DNA of 64,000 nucleotides from an uncultured Oscillospiraceae bacterium (GTDB taxonomy: Bacteria > Bacillota > Clostridia > Oscillospirales > Oscillospiraceae). The notes beneath the pieces are model-generated. The model saw nothing but the letters and a program-made list of their open reading frames with translations. It was not told the DNA's origin and ran no database searches. Position numbers and translations under genes: made by a program. The stretch lies in NCBI GenBank assembly GCA_934667815.1, contig CAKUMO010000008.1, positions 1-64,000 of the forward strand, given 5' to 3'. This document shows positions 1 to 7,516 of this stretch, in pieces (positions within the stretch are counted from its first letter, which is position 1; the number at the start of each line of letters is the position of its first letter).

Positions 1-74
1 CGATTAGCTCAGCTGGCTAGAGCATCCGCTTGACGTGCGGAAGGTCATAGGTTCGAGTCCTATATCGTCCACCA
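1..74 (+). tRNA. tRNA-Val (GAC), 5' end cut by window edge
   Basis: The first three acceptor bases (expected GGA) lie outside the window. The anticodon stem TCCGC/GCGGA encloses loop TTGACGT, giving anticodon GAC, which reads valine GUC codons. The T arm ATAGG/CCTAT encloses TTCGAGT, and the 3' acceptor strand ATCGTCC is followed by A and an encoded CCA. A tRNA 3' end is a classic integration target, and decayed prophage genes begin about 100 bp downstream. Confidence 0.95.
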
Positions 75-117
75 AGAAAACCCTTGGAAACACTACGTTT
101 CCAAGGGTTTTCTTTTT
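75..117 (+). terminator. Rho-independent terminator after tRNA-Val
   Basis: A 17-bp perfect stem (75-91 with 97-113) around loop ACTAC is followed by a T-rich tail. It begins one base after the tRNA CCA. Symmetrical A and T tracts mean it could also serve the leftward prophage remnant. Confidence 0.9.
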
Positions 118-180
118 CTTCTGCTTCGGATTTGTTAGCAACGTGTTAGTAACCGAAAATTATATAGATTTTTTACATCC

Positions 181-489
181 TTATTTTTTGAACATCGCCT
201 GCATGATTTCAACTCTCTCCGCGCGGTCGATGTGCCGTTTATGCAGATGATCGTACACCGCACGCATGGCCTCCGGGGCCTCGCCGTGGGTGCGCTTGTA
301 TGCGTCGATGTGATTCATCACGCTGTTGTGCAGCGCGTTCATGTGCTGCATTTCTTCCCCGGAGAGTTTATAGAAAAGGGTCGCCATTTCCGGATCGGTG
401 GACTTGTACTCAAGCGCCAGCTTTGCATAGGTGCAGGCATCGTCCAGCTCGTCCTCGATGTGATCCATCAAAAGCTCGATCGTTTTCAT
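181..489 (-). CDS. Small ferritin-like helical protein, prophage-associated
   Basis: The 102-aa product is predicted all-helical, with acidic/histidine clusters (MDHIEDELDDA near residue 8 and EEMQHMNALHNS near residue 45) spaced like a ferritin-like four-helix carboxylate bundle. I know similar short proteins from the tail-end module of Clostridia prophages, but no function is established. It follows the 115-aa gene with no gap (489/490), so the two are co-transcribed. It is the last gene before the tRNA, and no holin or lysin follows, so the module has lost its lysis end. The ferritin-like assignment is by pattern only. Confidence 0.6.
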   Translation of the reverse strand: MKTIELLMDHIEDELDDACTYAKLALEYKSTDPEMATLFYKLSGEEMQHMNALHNSVMNHIDAYKRTHGEAPEAMRAVYDHLHKRHIDRAERVEIMQAMFKK

Positions 490-837
490 TTACAGTTCCT
501 CCTTGATGTAGGCATAAAGGGTTTCGATCTCCTTCTTGCCCATTTTTATCGTGACGTTCAGCGCAGGAATCTTGAGCGGAAGCGGCTCGGTGCCCATATA
601 CGGCTTTGCGGCCTGATAGAGGGCATCAATGTCCACGTCTCCGCTTTCGGGATCATAGATTCGCATAGCCGCGAAGATCGGCTTTTCCGCGTACTGCGCG
701 AGGATGTCCGGCAGACGCGAGGCCAGAATGCCGCCGCCAGCCGCAATGATTACTCTGTCCCAGCCGGAAAGGCTAGGAGCAATGTCGCGGTCGATAAACT
801 TCGCTACGCCAGCTTGAACGTTTTCCATCTTTGCCAT
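490..837 (-). CDS. Prophage tail-module protein of unknown function
   Basis: The 115-aa protein begins MAKMENVQAG behind a strong AGGAGG site. It has a glycine-rich hydrophobic stretch (VIIAAGGGILA, about residues 29-39), possibly a membrane or packing segment, and a lysine-rich C-terminus. The start overlaps the end of the upstream tail gene by 34 bp and the stop touches the next gene, a tight phage-like arrangement. I do not recognise a family with a known function. Confidence 0.6.
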   Translation of the reverse strand: MAKMENVQAGVAKFIDRDIAPSLSGWDRVIIAAGGGILASRLPDILAQYAEKPIFAAMRIYDPESGDVDIDALYQAAKPYMGTEPLPLKIPALNVTIKMGKKEIETLYAYIKEEL

Positions 838-1830
838 GAGAATACCTCCTGTTTTCCGGAAATGTCATCCTGCTGGCGGGAAAACTGCGAAGTGAAGGAT
901 TCCAGCATGACGGAAATTTGCGAGGAAAGATCGTCGATAGAATCCGGAAGCGAGGACGCGCCGACCTTCACCCATTCGGCATTAACACCAACCGCCGAAA
1001 GAATGCGCGTGATCGTGTCGCCGTTGACCGCAAGCCCGAAGGGGTACGTTTCGCCGCCGTCGGTGGAAAAGCCGATTGCATCTGCGGTGAGCTTCATCAC
1101 ATTCGCCGATTTCGCGAGCGTAGGCTTGTCGTGCAGATAGTAGATCGTGGAGCCGTCCTCCTGCGGGACGCTCGTAGTATACATGCCGGAGGACTGCGCA
1201 AGCAGCGCGTTGAGCTGTGCAATTGCCGTTTCTCTGGCCGTGCGCTCCTGCGCGACGAGCTTCCGCGCGGCAATGACCGCCTTACTTTCCGCACTGGGGT
1301 ATGTCCCGGCGTTTTCCACCGCAGATGCGGCGCTGTTGGAAAACGTTGTCGCACCGGAAATCTCAAAGTCAATGTCCGTAATGACCGACCAGTAGGTATT
1401 GCCCTTCCGGTCTATGATTTTCACAGCATCCATGAAGTCGGCAATCGGGTATCCGATATAGTCGCCGAAGAATTTTCGGAAGCTCTTACCGACGATGCCA
1501 TCAGCCATCAGCGCAAGTGCGTCGGCTTCCTTTCCGAGAATCAGAGGGTTTGTGACGGCAATAACGTAGCCGTCAGCCCCCTGTAAAACTTCCGCACTTA
1601 TTTTCGCTCGTTTCCGTCTTGGACGTTTTAAGCCCCGTCAAGGCGATATCCGAGGTGTCGAGCGTGAGATTGATCCAGTCTGTCAAGTCGTGGTATGTCG
1701 TATGGTCGAAATCATAGGAGATGATCTCCATATACCCCTGCCGGTTAATGCGGGCGTTGCCGCCAGCGATACCGGCGATATACCCGATGATCTGCCGGAA
1801 AGTGTAATCTCCCTCCGGCAGCGCATCCAC
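804..1830 (-). pseudogene. Decayed phage tail/baseplate protein (ReqiPepy6 Gp37-like), truncated and frameshifted
   Basis: Two leftward open frames belong to one protein. The upstream piece (1573-1830, MDALPEGDYTFRQIIGYIAG) and the downstream piece (804-1508, MADGIVGKSFRKFFGDYIGY) are joined if the frame shifts between about 1580 and 1640. After the shift the sequence reads on as EVLQGADGYVIAVTNPLI and into the second piece without a stop. The pattern is that of the Gp37-like tail/endopeptidase-tail proteins of Firmicutes siphophages. The N-terminal half is missing, because the frame runs into an unrelated gene start at 1830. It is therefore a relic that cannot form a working tail. The family is by recollection, while the frameshift and truncation are visible. 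Confidence 0.7.
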
Positions 1831-1862
1831 TACAAAATCATATCTTCCTTTTCTTTTGTCAT
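1830..1862 (-). pseudogene. Start of a lost gene fused to the prophage remnant
   Basis: A strong ribosome site (GGAGGG, 8 bp spacing) precedes ATG and ten codons, MTKEKEDMIL, then a stop exactly where the tail-gene fragment becomes recognisable. It looks like the beginning of another gene joined by deletion to the inside of the tail gene. The 260 bases to its right (1863-2123) are AT-rich and hold a TATAAT-like box on the minus strand near 1893 and the lipoprotein promoter. No other gene is seen there. Confidence 0.5.
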
Positions 1863-2123
1863 CGTTCTTCCCTCCTGCATCAGTGTGTTAGAATTATAAA
1901 ACGTTTGTTTGTAAATTGCTATTGACATTATCTGCAAATTTCGTTCTGTTTTTCTACGCGCGTAACAGCGCAAAAAAATGTACAAATATTCCAGCGCTGC
2001 ATTGTGTAAAATGTAGAAAAGCGTATATTTTTGCTTGAAATGGTGCATTCTTGCGTGTTATGTGTTATTTTACTATTGTAATACTTACTACGCTCGGCAC
2101 GACTGGGCGGGATGGAGAAAGAA

Positions 2124-3035
2124 ATGAAAAAGTTCATAGTGCTCACCTTGGTCGCGGCTATGCTGATAGCCGCGCTTTCTGGCTGTACCCTGCTTGCGGC
2201 TGGCATCATCGCCGGTGAGGACGAAACGACGGCCGCGGATAGTCCGTCTGGATCGCAAATCGCGTCAAAGCCAGACCCTACAATCGATGAAACTAACGCC
2301 GAGATCGTGGAAACAGTCCTGTACAGCGATGACCTGTACACGATCACGGTTACCGGCATCGAAAAGGATTGGAGCGATACCGTCCTCAAGCTGCTTGTTG
2401 AGAACCGCACCGACCGGAATATCGCCCTGAAGGGGAACTACTTCGTCGTAAACGGGATCACGATTCCCGGCTGGATGTATATCGAAGTCGCAGCCCAGAA
2501 GAAAACCAACGGAAAACTTCGTCTGTACGAGAACGCCATGGAAACGGCGGGAATTTCACAAGTTGCAACCTTGAGCGCGTATGAAACCGAAATTCTGGAC
2601 ACGGATGACCTTTTCGGTTACACCAAAGAAATGCCGCTCACAATCAACACTTCGCTTGCCGGGCGCTACGAACAGAAGATCAACGACGAAGGATCCCTAA
2701 TCTGGGAGAGCAATGGAATCTCGGTGACCTCGCAGGTGATCGAAGATGCGCGTTTTGTGCACCGCGTGCAGCTTTTTATCCGTAACGACACCGATAGAAA
2801 CATCAACCTCACCGCTGATGACATCTCTGTGAACGGCTTCACGCTTTCAGGACTACTGATCGAAAACGTTGCCGCGAACTCCGTCGCCTTTGGTGATCTT
2901 CTGGTTGGCGAATCCGAGCTGGAAGAAAACAACATCACAGAAATTGAGGAAGTGACCTTTACAATAAGGGTTAACCCAGCAGATGACATTTTCACCACGC
3001 TTGCAGAATCGCCGGAGCTTACAGTCACACCTTAG
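2124..3035 (+). CDS. Secreted lipoprotein with two Ig-like repeats
   Basis: The chosen start is the second ATG (2124), because GGAG at 2114-2117 fits it with 6 bp spacing. The protein (303 aa) opens with a lipoprotein signal, MKKFIVLTLVAAMLIAALSGC, where LSGC is the lipobox and Cys becomes lipidated. Two homologous halves follow: YTITVTGIEKDWSDTVLKL...NRTDRNIALK and a second around ISVTSQVIEDARF...NDTDRNINLT. They look like tandem beta-sandwich domains of the kind common in Clostridia lipoproteins. It is anchored outside the membrane and its ligand is unknown. A possible promoter is TTGCGT (2051) - 17 - TATTGT (2074). Confidence 0.75.
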   Translation: MKKFIVLTLVAAMLIAALSGCTLLAAGIIAGEDETTAADSPSGSQIASKPDPTIDETNAEIVETVLYSDDLYTITVTGIEKDWSDTVLKLLVENRTDRNIALKGNYFVVNGITIPGWMYIEVAAQKKTNGKLRLYENAMETAGISQVATLSAYETEILDTDDLFGYTKEMPLTINTSLAGRYEQKINDEGSLIWESNGISVTSQVIEDARFVHRVQLFIRNDTDRNINLTADDISVNGFTLSGLLIENVAANSVAFGDLLVGESELEENNITEIEEVTFTIRVNPADDIFTTLAESPELTVTP

Positions 3036-3208
3036 TGCACAATCTTCGCTGCGTCGCTACGCTTCTCGCCAATGTCGGCCACGCAAGAGAAAAGCAGCGG
3101 CGCACCTTTTACATAGTCAATGGAAAAGCTATGTAGGCGTTCCAGCTTCGCGCCGTCGATGATGATGCTGACATTCCCGTGATCGGAAATAATGTAGATG
3201 GATTGCAT
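3032..3208 (-). CDS. Small phage-like protein of unknown function
   Basis: The start MQSIYIISDHGN at 3208 is supported by GGGAGG 7 bp upstream; the longer frame to 3238 lacks such a site. The 58-aa product has no membrane segment and no family I can name. It converges on the lipoprotein gene and overlaps its last four bases. It is likely prophage or ICE baggage. Confidence 0.5.
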   Translation of the reverse strand: MQSIYIISDHGNVSIIIDGAKLERLHSFSIDYVKGAPLLFSCVADIGEKRSDAAKIVH

Positions 3209-3338
3209 GGCAGATTCCTCCCTTTCAGTGGTTTTCATTTTCGTAGGGTCACGGAAATGATTGCGCTATGCGCATAGCGTGTCCGCACCTTCAAGCTACC
3301 ATCCGGGCGCGTGATACTCAATAGTAATTTCCGGTTTT

Positions 3339-3371
3339 GGTGTGTCAAAATCGGTGCGCGGTGTGTCAAAA
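3339..3371 (+). repeat. Direct repeat GGTGTGTCAAAA x2, possible operator
   Basis: The 12-bp word GGTGTGTCAAAA occurs at 3339-3350 and 3360-3371, a 21-bp period equal to two helical turns. It lies 30 bp upstream of a small helix-turn-helix reading frame, where an autoregulatory operator would be expected. Confidence 0.5.
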
Positions 3372-3400
3372 ATAATACTGCACAAAAGGAAGTGATTAAG

Positions 3401-3532
3401 ATGACGGTTCAGGACATTATTTTAGGCATTATTGTCAAAAAGAAAGAGAACAGCATGACCGCACAGCAGATCGCAGACTTGTCCGGAGTTTCAAAGTCCA
3501 CGGTTCGGCAGTATTTGGAGGTGCTCTTATGA
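3401..3532 (+). pseudogene. Truncated helix-turn-helix regulator
   Basis: ATG at 3401 follows AAGGAAGTG. The 43 codons encode MTVQDIILGIIVKKKENSMT followed by an HTH core, AQQIADLSGVSKSTVRQYL, then a stop. The HTH is complete but nothing follows in frame. A different open frame without a start continues immediately (next entry), suggesting a frameshift or deletion in a larger regulator. It could also be a functional mini-HTH protein. Confidence 0.5.
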
Positions 3533-3788
3533 TCTGCACATTCTGAGCCAGCTCCACGGTCAGAGCATCGTTCCCGTCGATCTCCGTGCGGCGCTCATTG
3601 CAACGGCCAAGAAACGTGGCACGGAGAAGTATCTTGCCGACGCGCCTGCGGCCTTTGATGAAGTCGAGGCCGATCCGAACATGGAAAAGCTGTGGCGGGC
3701 TTATCAGAAGAAGTTCTCCTACGCCGCCGATCTGTCGTGGTATACGGTCATGGAATCCATCCGCAGTCTTTATAGGATGGTGCAGTAG
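3531..3788 (+). pseudogene. Start-less C-terminal gene remnant, unknown family
   Basis: An 85-codon open frame (DLHILSQLHGQSIVPVDL through SLYRMVQ) has no start codon or ribosome site and begins at the stop of the HTH fragment. Codon use is ordinary and the sequence looks like real protein (RAALIATAKKRGTEKYL and WRAYQKKFSYAADLSWY). I do not recognise the family. It is probably the 3' end of a gene that once joined the HTH. Confidence 0.45.
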
Positions 3789-3827
3789 TAAGAGTTTTAC
3801 AAATCGGAATTTATGGAGGTAGCGCTT

Positions 3828-4268
3828 ATGTGCAAAGACGTTCAGATTAAAGAGGAGCGAATATCCTCAATAGAATATATCGAATTTCTAAAGCGCACGG
3901 ATTTAGGGTCGCAGTATCCGAAGGAACGGTTCGAGGAAAGGATAGCAAAGCTGGTTGATCACGTATCAATCAGTCTTGTTGCAAGAAACAGGGATCATCA
4001 AATTGTCGGTGTCCTATTTGGATTGACCGACTATGCCTATTGGCTTTATGTAACTGATTTAGGTGTAGACAGAGACTATTTACACCAAGGGATCGGTACG
4101 GAATTGATGGAAACAGCACATTCTTTAGCAGGCGGCGAAAAAGATGTTGCTGTATATCTGGTTGCAAACGAAAATGCCATTCCATTTTACGAAAAGTTGG
4201 GAATGAGAAAGGCAGATGATGTGATGGAATATAACCACATAGAATGGACAGAGTTTTCTGTAAAGTGA
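3828..4268 (+). CDS. GNAT-family N-acetyltransferase
   Basis: ATG at 3828 is preceded by GGAGGT with 7 bp spacing. The 146-aa protein carries the acetyl-CoA binding motif A, DLGVDRDYLHQGIGTELM (about residues 80-97), and the motif B signature ENAIPFYEKLGM near the C-terminus. It should transfer acetyl from acetyl-CoA to an unknown amine in the cytosol. It appears intact among broken neighbours and is lower in GC than the chromosome genes to the right, consistent with cargo of a mobile element. Confidence 0.85.
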   Translation: MCKDVQIKEERISSIEYIEFLKRTDLGSQYPKERFEERIAKLVDHVSISLVARNRDHQIVGVLFGLTDYAYWLYVTDLGVDRDYLHQGIGTELMETAHSLAGGEKDVAVYLVANENAIPFYEKLGMRKADDVMEYNHIEWTEFSVK

Positions 4269-4332
4269 TCAACGCAAATTCTTGTTTGTTGAGCTGACAA
4301 ACTTTTTCTCGCTTTACAAATCAACACACTTC

Positions 4333-4364
4333 AAACGGTCTGCTTCAGCAGGCCGTTTTGCTTT
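4333..4364 (+). terminator. Rho-independent terminator before the relaxase fragment
   Basis: AAACGGTCTGC and GCAGGCCGTTT pair around loop TTCA, followed by TTTTGCTTTT. It sits between the GNAT gene and the relaxase ribosome site. Confidence 0.7.
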
Positions 4365-4381
4365 TCAAGGAGGCGCCCGAC

Positions 4382-4483
4382 ATGGCAACCACGCGCCTGA
4401 TACCTCTCCACACCGGCAAAGGCCGCACGGTGGGACAGGGAATCCGCGACATCGGTAGTGTCAAGGTTTATGCGCAAATTTGA
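4382..4483 (+). pseudogene. N-terminal fragment of a mobilisation relaxase
   Basis: AGGAGG precedes ATG at 4382, and the frame reads MATTRLIPLHTGKGRTVG, the characteristic beginning of a relaxase family of Clostridia mobilisable and conjugative elements. Homology stops after about 18 residues, and the frame ends at codon 34 where the IS256-type fragment begins on the other strand. The gene that nicks oriT in the parent element has therefore been cut to its first turn. The family call rests on memory of that N-terminus. Confidence 0.6.
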
Positions 4484-5052
4484 TTCTGGTATCTGGCGTC
4501 CGGGAACACCTCGCCCACGGCCTCCAGCATCCCCATGCACTTGTCGCCGACGATAAGCTTCACGCCGTCCAAGCCGCGTCCGCGGAGCCACTGGAAGAAG
4601 CTGATCCAGCTGGCCTTGTCCTCTTTCATGCCTTCGGCGGCGCCCAAAACCTCACGAAAACCGCCCTCATTTACGGCAATTGCCACAAAAACAGCAACAT
4701 TTTCGTACTCTCCGCCCCAGTTGCGGCGCAGGTAGATGCCGTCCACGTAGACATACGGATACCGTCCGCCTTGCAAAGGGCGGTTGCGCCAGTCCTCGAT
4801 GTGGACGTAGGCTTTCTTGTTCAGCTCGCTGATGGTGGTGGGCGAGACCTTGCTGCCCCACAGCGCCTCCGTGATGTCCTCCACCCGGCGCACGGAAACG
4901 CCTGCCAGATACATCTCGATGAGCGCCTCCTCCACGCTGCTTTCCCGGCGGCGATACCGCTCGATGATGGCCGTCTCGAAAGACACGCCCTTGAGCCGCG
5001 GCATATGGAGCGTGACGTCGCCGGAGGTCGTGGTGAGATTGCGGTCATACAT
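4468..5052 (-). mobile_element. Internal fragment of an IS256-family (Mutator) transposase
   Basis: The 194-codon frame matches the middle of an IS256-type transposase: MPRLKGVSFETAIIERYRRR, then the first catalytic aspartate in YVYVDGIYLRR and the second in KLIVGDKCMGMLEAVGE. A full enzyme is about 400 aa. Roughly 70 N-terminal residues and everything after FPDARYQ, including the final catalytic glutamate, are gone, so it is dead. No terminal inverted repeats are visible. The truncation at 4480 coincides with the end of relaxase homology. Confidence 0.88.
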
Positions 5053-5089
5053 ATTGCTCTCAATATCTCAAAATTTAAGATTTGAGGCG

Positions 5090-5127
5090 AATGCCGGTTT
5101 CAGGATATCTGAAGCCGGCATTTTTTG
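5090..5127 (+). terminator. Rho-independent terminator
   Basis: AATGCCGGTTTCAG pairs with CTGAAGCCGGCATT around GATAT, followed by a run of Ts. It lies right of the transposase fragment and probably belonged to a lost rightward gene. Confidence 0.7.
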
Positions 5128-5385
5128 AATTTTTTTGTCCGCGAGTGTATGAAGCAAAAAACTGTCCGTATTTACTTATGTAAGGCACCCCCGTGCTTAC
5201 CCGTACCTTGAAAAATGAATAGTCCGGAACCGGCACATTCCAGCTTCGTCGAGCGCCTATCCGTCTGATCGGCAGTCAGAACCGTGAGTAATAATATGCG
5301 GGTGGCTCCTGCATTTCGCCATGAAGTGCAGTTGGGACAATGATACGCCCGTAACTCGCGGCCCGGTCACAAGGAAGGCGGGGAG
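5128..5385 (+). other. Non-coding leader upstream of the recombinase module, possibly structured
   Basis: No reading frame of interest is present. Several local pairings are seen: CCGG/CCGG near 5222-5232, and CTGCATTTC/GAAGTGCAG around GCCAT (about 5309-5331). Complementary ATGCGGG and CCCGTA flank the latter hairpin. The stretch ends at a strong ribosome site. It could be an RNA leader or regulatory region of the mobile element. I cannot assign a known RNA family. Confidence 0.35.
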
Positions 5386-5451
5386 ATGAAATTTCTGTGG
5401 ACCTGTTCGCTGCAGGCGGCGGTGGACGTTAAAATCTCAATAGTTGAATAG
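5386..5451 (+). CDS. Putative 21-aa peptide in the recombinase leader
   Basis: ATG at 5386 follows GGAAGGCGGGGAG, and 21 codons (MKFLWTCSLQAAVDVKISIV, then E) precede a stop. A second tiny frame, MEIITYERKE, with its own AGGAAAGG site follows at 5462-5494, then the next gene. Either could be a leader peptide coupling translation into the module, or the leftover start of a deleted gene. Confidence 0.3.
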   Translation: MKFLWTCSLQAAVDVKISIVE

Positions 5452-5499
5452 GAAAGGCTAAAATGGAAATAATTACTTACGAAAGAAAGGAGTAGACAG

Positions 5500-5748
5500 A
5501 TGAATGAGTTTGCGGATTCCAATGCGGAATGTTCTTCACTCAGAGAGATAAAGAATGTGGTAATCGACACATCAATTCCTCGCAAGGAGAGGATACGGGA
5601 CTATATTGCTCAAATCGGCAATCCGTACCGCTATTTAGACGATGGTATTGTGGTGGAAATCGGTTATACAGATACTGAAATAAGCCTGCAAGATCGGCTT
5701 TTAGCTTACGCAAACAGTATGGACCGCACATCAGGAAAGTTGTGGTAG
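5500..5748 (+). CDS. Small DUF6870-like protein preceding the recombinases
   Basis: The 82-aa protein begins after AAAGGAG. Its core, VIDTSIPRKERIRDYIAQIG followed by NPY, then an acidic strand and a final helix, matches a small family I associate with Clostridia integrative elements (DUF6870), often next to serine recombinases. Function is unknown; a recombination directionality or accessory role is only a guess. Its frame is intact, and the recombinase promoter follows its stop by 15 bp. Confidence 0.55.
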   Translation: MNEFADSNAECSSLREIKNVVIDTSIPRKERIRDYIAQIGNPYRYLDDGIVVEIGYTDTEISLQDRLLAYANSMDRTSGKLW

Positions 5749-5762
5749 TGTATGTGTTCTCA

Positions 5763-5791
5763 TTGACAAATGCGCGCTTTTAATGCATAAT
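5763..5791 (+). promoter_or_regulatory. Promoter for the recombinase operon
   Basis: TTGACA (5763-5768), a 17-bp spacer and CATAAT (5786-5791) make a near-consensus vegetative promoter 84 bp upstream of the first recombinase start. Confidence 0.75.
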
Positions 5792-5874
5792 AAATGTGGT
5801 CAATGAGGGTGGACGGTCATCCATCCGGACAGGCACCGAAAACAAATTTCCTGAGATATTTAGGAGGTTTGGTT

Positions 5875-7515
5875 ATGGTGCTTTATTTTGACGGGCAAAC
5901 AACGCTCAATTTAGAACAATATGATGCTATTGCATACTATCGTCTATCGAAGGATGATGGTGCTAAGCATGAGAGTGACAGCATTGCGAATCAGCGCAAG
6001 CTGGTGCGGGCGTATCTTCAGAAACACCCCAATATTCACTTGATCGAGGAAGCTCAGGACGATGGTTACACCGGGACGAACTTTGACCGCCCCGGGTTTC
6101 GCCATGTGCTGGATGCGATTCAATCAAAAAGAGTAAACTGCGTTATTGTTAAAGATCTCTCCAGACTTGGAAGAGAGTATATTGAAACTGGAAAGTATCT
6201 TGAGATGATTTTCCCATCTTTGGGTGTACGTTTTATTGCCATCAACGACGATGTAGACAGCGAAAACAGTCGTGCCGGCGACGATATTATTATTCCGGTA
6301 AAAAATATAATGAATGAGGCCTATTGCCGCGAGTTATCAAAGAAACTGCGAAAGCAATTTCAGATTCAGCGCGGCAATGGCGAGTTTTTAGGTGCCTTTG
6401 CCAACTATGGGTATTGTAAATCTCCTGATGATAAGCATAAGCTTGTCGTGGACGATTATGCAGCCGAGGTTGTCAGAGGCATTTTTTCATTGAAGTTTCA
6501 AGGATATAATCAGCAGGCAATTGCAGACTTTCTGAATAACGAAAAGGTTCTTTCGCCGGCGGACTATAAAAAGAGTCAGGGGCTGAAGTACAAAACAGGC
6601 TTTAAAACTTCTTCCAAATCGTATTGGTCTGCCGTGACAGTTAGCAGGATACTGGCAAATCCCATTTACATTGGGAAACTGGTTCAAGGCAAACGTGGAA
6701 CGCCGAATTATAAAATCAAAACAATGCGGATGCGCGAAGAAAAGGATTGGGTTGTCGTGGAGAATAACCATGACCCGATCATTGATCCTCTGACTTTCAT
6801 GATTGTGCAGCGTATGCTGGAACGGGATACTCGGACAGCACCTCAAAACGATATCGTATATCCGCTGTCCGGTATGGTGTTCTGTGCTGATTGTAAGGCT
6901 GCTATGTTGCGCAGGACAGTAAGGCGCGGAAACAAAACATTCCGCTATTATGTTTGCTCGGCCAACAAAAGAGGAAACGGCTGTAGCAGCCATAGTTTTG
7001 AGCAGAGCAAATTGGAACAGACAGTTTTGCGGGCGATTACCAAACAGATTGAGATCATTTTAGACACCGATGATCTGCTGAACGCAATGGGAAAAAGTAA
7101 AATTGAAAATGCCCATATTAAGCGCTTGGACTTGGCGATTGCTCAGAAAAACAGCGAACTCGACCGGTATTGTGATTTCCGCATGAAATTATACGAGGCC
7201 CTCAGCGACGATTTAATCGATCGGAATGAATATGAGAAAATGCGGAGCAAATATACCGGTATGATTGAGGAAACTGAGGATGTAATCCGACAGTTATCTG
7301 CCGACAGAGAGAAATCGTTGACAAATACCACTCCACGGGATTGGATGGCATCCATTGCAAAATTTAAGGGTATTACAGAACTTTCAAGAGAGGTTGTTAT
7401 TACCCTTGTTGATAAAGTCTACGTTTATGAGGATAAGCATATCCGAATTGATTTTAATTTCAGAAATGAACTGGCTTATTATAAGGAAATTCTTCAGCCG
7501 AAGGAGGTGAGCTGA
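5875..7515 (+). CDS. Large serine recombinase 1 of 3
   Basis: ATG at 5875 is chosen because AGGAGG lies 7 bp upstream; the upstream 27 codons lack support. The 546-aa protein has an N-terminal resolvase domain with AYYRLSKDD (catalytic Ser about 25), DGYTGTNFDRPGF and IVKDLSRLGREYIETGKYLE. A recombinase DNA-binding domain follows (about 160-300), then a zinc ribbon (CADCKAAML...YVCSANKRGNGC, about 345-380) and a C-terminal coiled coil. This is the TndX/TnpX/Ccr-like architecture that excises and integrates elements by 2-bp staggered strand exchange. It ends 1 bp before the second recombinase. Confidence 0.95.
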   Translation: MVLYFDGQTTLNLEQYDAIAYYRLSKDDGAKHESDSIANQRKLVRAYLQKHPNIHLIEEAQDDGYTGTNFDRPGFRHVLDAIQSKRVNCVIVKDLSRLGREYIETGKYLEMIFPSLGVRFIAINDDVDSENSRAGDDIIIPVKNIMNEAYCRELSKKLRKQFQIQRGNGEFLGAFANYGYCKSPDDKHKLVVDDYAAEVVRGIFSLKFQGYNQQAIADFLNNEKVLSPADYKKSQGLKYKTGFKTSSKSYWSAVTVSRILANPIYIGKLVQGKRGTPNYKIKTMRMREEKDWVVVENNHDPIIDPLTFMIVQRMLERDTRTAPQNDIVYPLSGMVFCADCKAAMLRRTVRRGNKTFRYYVCSANKRGNGCSSHSFEQSKLEQTVLRAITKQIEIILDTDDLLNAMGKSKIENAHIKRLDLAIAQKNSELDRYCDFRMKLYEALSDDLIDRNEYEKMRSKYTGMIEETEDVIRQLSADREKSLTNTTPRDWMASIAKFKGITELSREVVITLVDKVYVYEDKHIRIDFNFRNELAYYKEILQPKEVS

Positions 7516-7516
7516 A

